DNA from: Candidatus Nomurabacteria bacterium
GTDB lineage: Bacteria > Patescibacteria > Paceibacteria > UBA9973
Direction: 5' to 3'
Assembly (NCBI GenBank): GCA_026396015.1
Contig: JAPLXP010000013.1
Location: 1 to 19,464 of the forward strand
Length of the DNA: 19,464 nucleotides
Below, in pieces: positions 14,558 through 19,464 of this stretch. Both the position numbers and the translations under genes were made by a program. Each line of letters starts with the position of its first letter. The first letter of the stretch is position 1. Under the pieces are notes generated by a model. It worked only from the letters and a program-made list of their open reading frames with translations. It was not told the DNA's origin and ran no database searches.

Positions 14558-14587
14558 ATTATATCACATTTGTATGCATTTTGTCAA
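14558..14587 (-). promoter_or_regulatory. Consensus sigma70 promoter reading into the FG-GAP gene
   Basis: On the minus strand TTGACA (14587-14582), 18-bp spacer, TATAAT (14563-14558), with TGA just before the -10 (extended). Both boxes are perfect. Transcription should begin near 14551, giving about 145 nt of leader before the ATG at 14406. Confidence 0.65.
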
Positions 14588-14597
14588 GGTAGGATAT

Positions 14598-14626
14598 TTG
14601 CACCATTTATATATATGTAGTATACT
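14598..14626 (+). promoter_or_regulatory. Promoter of the RRM protein, divergent from the minus promoter
   Basis: TTGCAC (14598-14603), exact 17-bp spacer, TATACT (14621-14626). The two divergent -35 boxes are separated by 10 bp. The predicted start is near 14633. Confidence 0.55.
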
Positions 14627-14632
14627 TGCCTC

Positions 14633-14788
14633 CAGTAGTTTGCGTTATGTTTTGGTGAGTTGCATTCTTCGTTGTGGTAAACATTGAGGTATGTAAATGA
14701 AATCAGGCTTTTGCGATTACATTTATAAATTAGTTTTATTCAGAGATTAATATTGCAAAGTATTATTCCGAGAATCACATTGTCATAT
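14633..14788 (+). other. Long untranslated leader of the RRM gene
   Basis: About 155 nt separate the predicted transcription start from the ATG at 14789. A hairpin with 9 of 10 pairs forms between AAATGAAATC (14695-14704) and GATTACATTT (14715-14724). Other genes here have nearly no leader, so this one is probably regulatory. Cold-induced RRM and Csp genes elsewhere often use long structured leaders; that parallel is inference. A weaker TTGCAA at 14753-14758 has no good -10 partner. Confidence 0.4.
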
Positions 14789-15049
14789 ATGGCAAAGAAA
14801 TTATATGTTGGTGGTCTTCCTTACAAGACTACTAACGACGAGCTAAAAGCTCACTTTGAAGGCGCAGGAACAGTCGCTTCAGCAACAATTATCATGGATA
14901 AGATGACAGGCCGATCAAAAGGTTTTGGATTCGTAGAAATGGACAATGATGCTGATGCTGACAAAGCAATCTCAATGTTCAACGGTCAAGATTTCGATGG
15001 TCGAAATCTAACTGTGAATGAGGCTCGCCCAATGGCACCACGCGCATAA
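14789..15049 (+). CDS. RRM-domain RNA-binding protein (bacterial Rbp type)
   Basis: 86 residues, a single RRM. RNP2 is LYVGGL (5-10) and RNP1 is KGFGFVEM (44-51), with the aromatic residues Tyr6, Phe46 and Phe48 that stack on RNA bases. The GRNLTVNEARP end is typical of glycine-rich/cyanobacterial Rbp relatives, but the usual Gly-rich tail is missing. The frame is open back to 14753, but MAKKLYVGG is the conserved N-terminus, so the ATG at 14789 is chosen. Probably an RNA chaperone or mRNA-stability factor. Monocistronic, with a strong terminator. Confidence 0.92.
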   Translation: MAKKLYVGGLPYKTTNDELKAHFEGAGTVASATIIMDKMTGRSKGFGFVEMDNDADADKAISMFNGQDFDGRNLTVNEARPMAPRA

Positions 15050-15059
15050 TATTATGCAC

Positions 15060-15092
15060 AGCAAAAACCCCGCTTCTGGCGGGGTTTTTGCT
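15060..15092 (+). terminator. Terminator of the RRM gene
   Basis: Perfect 14-bp stem AGCAAAAACCCCGC / GCGGGGTTTTTGCT with a 5-nt loop. The T tract is inside the 3' arm. A 14-bp palindrome (15044-15057) overlapping the stop codon lies just before it. A second weak terminator-like hairpin, CCTGC/GCAGG with a T-rich tail, is at 15161-15183. Confidence 0.9.
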
Positions 15093-15200
15093 TGCCTGGT
15101 CAAATAGGCATACTAATCAATAGTTTGCTTTTCAGCCATTTTTTTGCTATATTTGGTGTGCCTGCCATTTGCAGGTTTTGTTTAGTTTTAAAGTTGTTTT

Positions 15201-15247
15201 AATGAGTGTGTAGTTGTTGGTTGACGTGAAATGTCCAATTGATATCT
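15201..15247 (+). pseudogene. Decayed partial copy of tRNA-Ile
   Basis: AATGAGTGTGTAGTT at 15201-15215 repeats exactly the bases at 15259-15273, i.e. the first 13 nt of the tRNA plus two bases before it. Beyond that, scattered blocks keep the same order as in the tRNA: TGGT, GA, CG, TGTCC, then TGATA (the anticodon-loop region). No 3' half follows. It reads as a degraded tandem duplicate 58 bp upstream of the working gene. The spacer also holds TTGACG at 15221, a possible -35 for the tRNA, with only a weak -10 (TATCTC, 15243). Confidence 0.5.
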
Positions 15248-15260
15248 CCATGCATAAAAT

Positions 15261-15335
15261 GAGTGTGTAGTTCAGTGGTAGAACGCTGTCCTGATAAGAC
15301 AGAGGTCGATGGTCCGATTCCATCCACACTCACCA
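15261..15335 (+). tRNA. tRNA-Ile (anticodon GAT), CCA encoded, C at position 55
   Basis: 75 nt fold as a full cloverleaf. Acceptor GAGTGTG/CACACTC, D arm GTTC-AGTGGTA-GAAC, anticodon stem CTGTC/GACAG with loop CTGATAA (anticodon GAT), 5-nt variable loop, T stem GATGG/CCATC, discriminator A and encoded CCA. The T loop is TCCGATT instead of the near-universal TTCGATT, so position 55, normally the pseudouridine site, is C. All stems pair perfectly, so the gene appears functional. Confidence 0.95.
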
Positions 15336-15342
15336 TCCTTCT

Positions 15343-15386
15343 ATAAAAAGAGGGATATCGAGGGCTTTTACGCCTTTTCTTTTTAT
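15343..15386 (+). terminator. Hairpin and T tract between tRNA-Ile and atpI, covering the atpI start
   Basis: ATAAAAAGA (15343-15351) pairs with TCTTTTTAT (15378-15386), the latter including the first two bases of the atpI ATG. A small GGC-TTTTAC-GCC stem lies inside, followed by TTTTCTTTTT. It may be a weak tRNA terminator or attenuator, or may hide the atpI start. The fold is AT-rich and uncertain. Confidence 0.35.
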
Positions 15387-15639
15387 GGAAGATAATACTA
15401 AAAAAGATTCAATATTTAAGAGTGAGTATATGGGTGCATTCATACGTATATCCACTTGGATTATTTTTCCAGTAATCTTGTCTTTGTTTGTCGGAAAATA
15501 TTTTGACAACAAATACGGTACAACTCCATGGATACTAGGAGTACTACTATGTTTATCTTTTACCTTTTCGATGGCTATGATTGTACGAATCACAAAGAGC
15601 TACATGCAAGATACAGAAAAGAATGATTCAAATAAATAA
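15385..15639 (+). CDS. ATP synthase accessory protein AtpI/AtpZ family
   Basis: 84 residues with two membrane helices (about 20-38 and 48-69) and a charged C-terminus. The pattern SxFVGKYFDNKYGTTPWILGVLL is typical of the small AtpI/AtpZ (ATPase_gene1) proteins that open atp operons and assist c-ring assembly or Mg/Ca transport. It stands first in the operon, 6 nt before atpB, and starts within a hairpin with no Shine-Dalgarno sequence. Confidence 0.75.
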   Translation: MEDNTKKDSIFKSEYMGAFIRISTWIIFPVILSLFVGKYFDNKYGTTPWILGVLLCLSFTFSMAMIVRITKSYMQDTEKNDSNK

Positions 15640-15645
15640 AATAAT

Positions 15646-16554
15646 ATGACTGAAAATAATACAATAAAAAATCCAATAGCAAATACTGAGATTGCACCAG
15701 TTGCAAGTACAGAGATAACACACGAGTCTACTCTATACGCAGAGCCGATCGGGCACGTCGGTAGTCTGACAATCACAAATTCTCTTTTTACTACATGGGT
15801 CGTAGTATTTATCGTATTTGTTATTTCCATCGTTATTAAATTCAAGTCAAAATTGATTCCAAAAGGTTTTCAGAACTTTTTTGAATTTATCATTGAAGGT
15901 GCTATGGATCTAGCCGATCAGGTGACAGGTGACAAGAAGATCACTGCACGAGTTTTCCCTCTCGCATTTACAATTTTTCTATTTGTTCTCATTTCAAATT
16001 GGCTCGGTCTTCTACCTTTGGGTGGTTTTGGTTTAGTCGAGCACGGCGAGGAAGGTTTGGCCTTCATCCCATTTATCCGTAGTGGTACAGCTGATATCAA
16101 TACTACACTGGCTCTCGGTCTCGTGGCTGTTATAGGGTCCAATGTTTTCGGTATTGTATCTATCGGTTTATGGAAAATGTTCAATAAATATGTTAATCTA
16201 AAGGCGCTAGGAGAGATATTTACAAAGGTGAAAAAGGATCCTACTATCCTAATTTCTGCTCCGATTATGGTATTCGTAGGTATATTGGAGCTAGTCGGTG
16301 AACTCGCAAAAGTTGCTTCACTCTCTTTTCGTCTCTTTGGTAATGTATTTGCTGGAGAAGTCCTCCTCATGGCTATGAGTTCTATATTTGCATATGTACT
16401 ACCTCTACCGTTCATGGGATTGGAATTGTTCGTTGGTGCTATTCAGGCATTCATCTTTGCTGTCCTGACTTTAGTTTACTTTACTATCGCAGCACAGGAC
16501 CATGATCATGAAGAAGGTCACGAAGAACACAAAGGAGAACATATGCACGCGTAG
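15646..16554 (+). CDS. atpB: F-type ATP synthase subunit a
   Basis: 302 residues with five to six membrane helices. SLSFRLFGNVFAGEVLL (225-241) contains Arg229, the essential arginine facing the c-ring, and the PLAFTIFLFVLISNWLGLLP segment fits as well. It forms the proton half-channels of F0. Unusual: the extreme C-terminus (286-301) holds six His among Asp/Glu, a likely metal-binding tail. A compact hairpin (TGCACGC-GTA-GCGTGTA, 16544-16560) covers the stop codon. Confidence 0.95.
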   Translation: MTENNTIKNPIANTEIAPVASTEITHESTLYAEPIGHVGSLTITNSLFTTWVVVFIVFVISIVIKFKSKLIPKGFQNFFEFIIEGAMDLADQVTGDKKITARVFPLAFTIFLFVLISNWLGLLPLGGFGLVEHGEEGLAFIPFIRSGTADINTTLALGLVAVIGSNVFGIVSIGLWKMFNKYVNLKALGEIFTKVKKDPTILISAPIMVFVGILELVGELAKVASLSFRLFGNVFAGEVLLMAMSSIFAYVLPLPFMGLELFVGAIQAFIFAVLTLVYFTIAAQDHDHEEGHEEHKGEHMHA

Positions 16555-16564
16555 CGTGTACCGG

Positions 16565-16630
16565 GAGTTTGACCTCCTTGTTTTGATATCTAGACTTTAG
16601 ATTAGATGTCAGAAGATAAAGGTCAAATTT
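16565..16630 (+). other. Structured atpB-atpE spacer
   Basis: In the 102-nt spacer TTTGACCT (16568-16575) pairs with AGGTCAAA (16620-16627), and inside it GATATCTA (16585-16592) pairs with TAGATGTC (16603-16610). This gives a stacked hairpin ahead of an AT-rich run leading to the atpE ATG. A role as RNA processing or stability element for atpE is inferred. Confidence 0.5.
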
Positions 16631-16656
16631 ATTATTAATAAATAAAATTCTATACT

Positions 16657-16869
16657 ATGGAAATCGCACCTCTCGCAAAAGCAATCGCAATCGGTCTAGG
16701 TTCTATTGGACCAGCTATCGGTATCGGTATGATCGGTTCAAAAGCTATGGAAGCTATTGGCCGCAATCCTGAGGCATCTGGTAAGGTATTCGTACCTATG
16801 CTTATCGCATCAGCATTCGCTGAAGCTATCGCTATTTACGCTCTCGTTATCGCTTTCTCAATCAAATAA
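16657..16869 (+). CDS. atpE: F-type ATP synthase subunit c
   Basis: 70 residues, a two-helix hairpin. Helix 1 has the glycine pattern GLGSIGPAIGIGMIG (13-27). The polar loop is GRNPEASGK (35-43), which touches gamma/epsilon. Helix 2 carries Glu56 in SAFAEAIAIYALV, the ion-binding carboxylate. There is no helix-1 Gln and Ala, not Ser/Thr, follows Glu56, so protons are more likely than sodium as coupling ion (inferred). It is bounded by structured spacers on both sides. Confidence 0.96.
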   Translation: MEIAPLAKAIAIGLGSIGPAIGIGMIGSKAMEAIGRNPEASGKVFVPMLIASAFAEAIAIYALVIAFSIK

Positions 16870-16933
16870 TTAGGTTCTAGCTTCTAGGTGCTAGATTTCT
16901 ATCATTTAGCACCCAGTGACAAGAACCAAATTA
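16867..16933 (+). other. Structured atpE-atpF spacer hairpin
   Basis: An outer stem of 11 pairs with one mismatch joins TAATTAGGTTCT (16867-16878, including the atpE stop) with AGAACCAAATTA (16922-16933). Inside, GGTGCTAGA (16887-16895) pairs with TTTAGCACC (16905-16913, one G-T). A competing stem TCTAGC/GCTAGA also exists. No T tract follows, so it is not a standard terminator. It could protect the 3' end of an atpE-rich message. Confidence 0.6.
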
Positions 16934-16952
16934 TGTTTATTAATTTTATTTT

Positions 16953-16988
16953 TACTAGCAACTATTCACTAATTACTAAAAACTAATT
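16953..16988 (+). repeat. Degenerate ACTA-rich repeat before atpF
   Basis: The motif ACTA recurs at short intervals (actagca, actattc, actaatt, actaaaa, actaatt) in the stretch just before the atpF start, adding to the 122-nt spacer. It has no coding potential. Confidence 0.4.
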
Positions 16989-16991
16989 ATC

Positions 16992-17483
16992 ATGGACTCA
17001 TTCATCTCAACATTTCATATAGATCTTAAAATTATCATTGCCCAAGCTATAAACTTTGGTATCGTTTTTGCTGTATTGTACTTTTTGGCATTAAAGCCAT
17101 TGAAGAAAATAATGGCAGAGAGAACTGGTATTATCGAAAAAGGCATCGCTGATGCAAAGGAAAATGCAGCATTGGTAGCAAATACTCAAAAGGAATACGA
17201 AGCTACTATCTCAAAAGCTCGAGAGGAAGCACATGCTATATTCCAAGCTGGAAAGGCAGATGCAGAAGTCCGCAAAGCAGAGATGATTCGCATGGCTCAA
17301 GACGAGGTGAATAGAATGGTAGATCAAGGCAAGAAAAATCTAGAAGCAGAAAAGATAAAGATGGTAGATGAAGCAAAGAAGGAGATCGTATCTCTGGTTG
17401 TTTCTGCTACTGAGAAGCTCCTCGCAGATCAGGCAGACATTAGTACTACAGAAAAAACAATTAAGAATATTAAAAAAGCATAA
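16992..17483 (+). CDS. atpF: F-type ATP synthase subunit b
   Basis: 163 residues, normal length. One N-terminal membrane helix (about 12-34) runs into LALKPLKKIMAERTGIIEKGIADA, the conserved hinge of b subunits, and then a long charged, Ala/Glu/Lys-rich helix that dimerises into the peripheral stalk. No second copy (b') is seen. atpH follows after 9 nt. Confidence 0.93.
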   Translation: MDSFISTFHIDLKIIIAQAINFGIVFAVLYFLALKPLKKIMAERTGIIEKGIADAKENAALVANTQKEYEATISKAREEAHAIFQAGKADAEVRKAEMIRMAQDEVNRMVDQGKKNLEAEKIKMVDEAKKEIVSLVVSATEKLLADQADISTTEKTIKNIKKA

Positions 17484-17492
17484 TTTTATTAT

Positions 17493-17897
17493 ATGAAAGT
17501 ATCACCAAAAACAATCGCAGAGGCAATATATGCCGGGGCGCACAATAAGGAAGGTCAGGACCTCTCTGTGTTCTTGGAGGATACTGTATCATTCCTGAAC
17601 AAAAATCGAATGATGGGTAAATACAAAGAAGTCCTCGAACATCTTCAGAATCTGATAGATAAAAAGGAAAAGAGAGTCAGGGTAAGTGTCACTACAGCAG
17701 AGAAATTATCCCACAAAATGCTCACTGAATTATCGGACAATCTCAAACACAGATACAAGGCAGAGGAGATAGAGATAGATGAACATGAAGATCCGAGTCT
17801 GATAGCAGGAGTAAAGATCAGAGCATATGACGAAGTGATAGATATGACATTGTCGAACAAATTACATCAATTAAAAACACATTTAACAAAAAACTAA
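17493..17897 (+). CDS. atpH: F-type ATP synthase subunit delta, shortened N-terminal domain
   Basis: 134 residues against about 175-180 usually. The C-terminal region EDPSLIAGVKIRAYDEVIDMTL (about 98-119) is the delta/OSCP signature. The N-terminal domain, which holds alpha on top of F1, is cut to about 60 residues, roughly half the six-helix bundle. It sits between atpF and atpA (1-nt gap), the usual place for delta, which supports the call. Confidence 0.88.
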   Translation: MKVSPKTIAEAIYAGAHNKEGQDLSVFLEDTVSFLNKNRMMGKYKEVLEHLQNLIDKKEKRVRVSVTTAEKLSHKMLTELSDNLKHRYKAEEIEIDEHEDPSLIAGVKIRAYDEVIDMTLSNKLHQLKTHLTKN

Positions 17898-17898
17898 T

Positions 17899-19401
17899 AT
17901 GGCAAAAAATACAATTGTAGAAAACTTAAGAAAGCAAATCGAAAAATTCCAAGCTGACCAGAAAGCTGAGAAAGTTGGTCATGTTATTGAAGTGTTCGAC
18001 GGTATCGCTCGTGTATCAGGTCTTTCAGATTTGAAGGCATCAGAAATGGTGACATTCCCACGTGGAGAGATCGGTGTAGCATTGAACCTCGAAGAAGACA
18101 CAGTAGGTATCATCATCCTTGGTGACTTCTCAAAGATCGTAGAAGGTGAAGAGGTGAAGCCAACAGGAAGAATTTTGGAAGTAGAAGTAGGCGATGCAAT
18201 CGTCGGCCGTGTTGTAAATGCTCTCGGTAAAGCTATCGACGGCAAGGGTGCGATCAAAACTACAGCTACAAGTGCAGTTGAAAAGGTTGCCTCTGGTGTT
18301 ATGAGTCGTCAAGGAGTTGACCAGCCAGTGCAAACTGGTATCAAAGCTATCGACGCTCTTATTCCTATCGGTCGCGGACAACGCGAGCTCATCATCGGTG
18401 ACCGTCAGACAGGCAAGACTGCTATCGCTATCGACACAATATTGAACCAAAAGGGCCAGAACATGATCTGTGTGTATGTCTCAATCGGACAAAAAGATTC
18501 AAAGCTACGTAAACTCCAGACTCGTTTGGAAGAAGGTGGTGCTATGGATTATACAGTCATCGTTTCTGCAGGTGCATCTGAATCAGCTGCTCTTTCATTC
18601 GTCGCTCCATATACAGGAGTCGCTATTGCTGAATACTTTATGGACAAGGGTCAGGACGTATTGATTATTTATGATGATCTTTCAAAGCACGCTGTAGCCT
18701 ACCGTGAAATCTCTCTATTGCTACGTCGTCCACCAGGCCGTGAAGCTTATCCTGGAGATGTGTTCTACCTTCACTCACGCCTACTAGAGCGTGCATGTAG
18801 AAAGAATAAAGAATACGGCGGTGGATCTATCACAGCTCTACCGATCATCGAGACTCAGGCTGGTGACGTATCTGCATACATTCCTACAAACGTGATCTCT
18901 ATTACAGACGGACAAATCTTCCTTGAAACTGATTTATTCTACAAGGGTATCCGTCCAGCGGTAAACGTGGGTCTTTCTGTGTCGCGTGTCGGTTCATCGG
19001 CTCAGATCAAAGCTATGAAGAAAGTTTCTGGAACATTGAAGCTCGACCTTGCTCAATATCGTGAACTTGAAGCTTTCGCTCAATTCGGTTCAGATCTTGA
19101 TGAGTCTACAAAGCGTCAGCTAGAGCGTGGAAAGCGTGCAGTAGAAATCTTAAAGCAACCACAGTACTCTCCAGTGGAGACTACTCGCCAAGTTGTGACT
19201 CTATATGCTCTTACAAAAGGATTCTTAGATACTGTACCAGTTGAAAAGTTGAAAGAATTCGAAGCAGAACTTCTAGACTACACAGAGCAGAATGCAAAAG
19301 ACTTTTACTTAGATGTTCGTACTACAAAAATGTGGACAGATGCATCTGAAGAATCTTTGAAGAAAGCGATAGAAGATTTTAAGGTTGGGTTTTTGAAATA
19401 A
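17899..19401 (+). CDS. atpA: F-type ATP synthase subunit alpha
   Basis: 500 residues. The Walker A loop is GDRQTGKT (167-174). The beta-barrel N-terminus carries GHVIEVFDGIARVSGL, and the alpha signature PAVNVGLSVSRVGSSAQ follows further on and includes the arginine finger. It forms the non-catalytic nucleotide sites of the F1 ring with beta. No Shine-Dalgarno sequence precedes the start. Its codons use more C and G at third positions than the minus-strand island. Confidence 0.97.
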   Translation: MAKNTIVENLRKQIEKFQADQKAEKVGHVIEVFDGIARVSGLSDLKASEMVTFPRGEIGVALNLEEDTVGIIILGDFSKIVEGEEVKPTGRILEVEVGDAIVGRVVNALGKAIDGKGAIKTTATSAVEKVASGVMSRQGVDQPVQTGIKAIDALIPIGRGQRELIIGDRQTGKTAIAIDTILNQKGQNMICVYVSIGQKDSKLRKLQTRLEEGGAMDYTVIVSAGASESAALSFVAPYTGVAIAEYFMDKGQDVLIIYDDLSKHAVAYREISLLLRRPPGREAYPGDVFYLHSRLLERACRKNKEYGGGSITALPIIETQAGDVSAYIPTNVISITDGQIFLETDLFYKGIRPAVNVGLSVSRVGSSAQIKAMKKVSGTLKLDLAQYRELEAFAQFGSDLDESTKRQLERGKRAVEILKQPQYSPVETTRQVVTLYALTKGFLDTVPVEKLKEFEAELLDYTEQNAKDFYLDVRTTKMWTDASEESLKKAIEDFKVGFLK

Positions 19402-19404
19402 AAT

Positions 19405-19464
19405 ATGGAAAATACAAAACCATCATTAAATAAAAAAGATAAAATATATGCTGTAGTGCTTATT
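19405..19464 (+). CDS. Start of an unidentified gene after atpA, 3'-truncated by window edge
   Basis: An ATG 3 nt after the atpA stop opens a frame of 20 residues to the edge. It begins MENTKPSLNKKDKIY and then turns hydrophobic (AVVLI), like a membrane protein's N-terminus. AtpG, expected here, normally starts with a basic amphipathic helix of the MA.xKEIRRRI type, which this does not resemble. Too short to identify. Confidence 0.5.
   Translation, partial: MENTKPSLNKKDKIYAVVLI

Noticed and set aside
14408..14620. 70-codon plus-strand frame upstream of the RRM gene
   Set aside because: It covers the inverted repeat and the divergent promoter, has Cys/Phe-rich random-looking content and no family signature.
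14753..14788. Upstream ATG-type extension of the RRM protein (12 extra residues)
   Set aside because: MAKKLYVGG at 14789 is the conserved beginning of the family; the extra residues look non-coding.
15147..15593. Minus-strand frames over tRNA-Ile and atpI
   Set aside because: They run through the tRNA and oppose a clear AtpI/AtpZ gene.
16651..16656. TATACT just before the atpE start as a promoter
   Set aside because: It touches the ATG, so transcription would start inside the gene.
1..19464. CRISPR array, transposase or integrase gene
   Set aside because: I saw no regularly spaced repeats and no DDE, serine or tyrosine recombinase motif on either strand.

Overview
The window looks like part of a small, AT-rich bacterial genome of the Candidate Phyla Radiation type (Patescibacteria, probably Parcubacteria-like). 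This is an inference from several traits. The housekeeping enzymes are compact and often shortened (class B PBP, RF1, AtpH). Genes are packed with 0-10 nt gaps. There is almost no Shine-Dalgarno sequence in front of any start. A secreted coiled-coil/lytic-transglycosylase fusion is present. UGA appears to be an ordinary stop codon (murC and the 85-aa gene end in TGA), so the Gracilibacteria/SR1 code does not apply.

Layout. (1) 1-4902, plus strand: a peptidoglycan-precursor operon murE(3' end)-murD-alpha/beta hydrolase-S51 peptidase-murC-secreted membrane-anchored protein. (2) 4942-6896: an 85-aa membrane protein overlapping a short class B penicillin-binding protein (mrdA/PBP2-like). (3) 6940-8908: greA-lysS, closed by a strong terminator. 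(4) 8941-9069, minus: a possible 42-aa ORF. (5) 9159-12498: rplY, the coiled-coil transglycosylase, rpmE and prfA, each with its own promoter and hairpins between them. (6) 12504-14587, minus: a two-gene island of secreted proteins. One carries FG-GAP/VCBS repeats and a C-terminal domain typical of Bacteroidota type IX secretion cargo, which is foreign to this genomic setting. (7) 14598-15092: an RRM RNA-binding protein behind a leader of about 155 nt. (8) 15201-15335: a decayed partial tRNA-Ile copy followed by tRNA-Ile(GAT), which has C instead of U at position 55. (9) 15385-19464: F-type ATP synthase operon atpI/Z-atpB-atpE-atpF-atpH-atpA, then the start of a gene that does not look like atpG.

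The genes form three functional themes: cell-wall precursor synthesis and polymerisation or remodelling (MurC/D/E, PBP2, transglycosylase), translation and transcription (GreA, LysS, L25, L31, RF1, tRNA-Ile, RRM protein), and energy conversion (ATP synthase). The most unusual signals are: a 66-bp in-frame insertion in murD made of two back-to-back hairpins; promoters whose -10 box lies only 6-9 nt before the start codon, predicting leaderless mRNAs genome-wide; a start codon sitting in the loop of a terminator-like hairpin (transglycosylase gene); the Bacteroidota-like T9SS cargo island; and structured spacers on both sides of atpE only.
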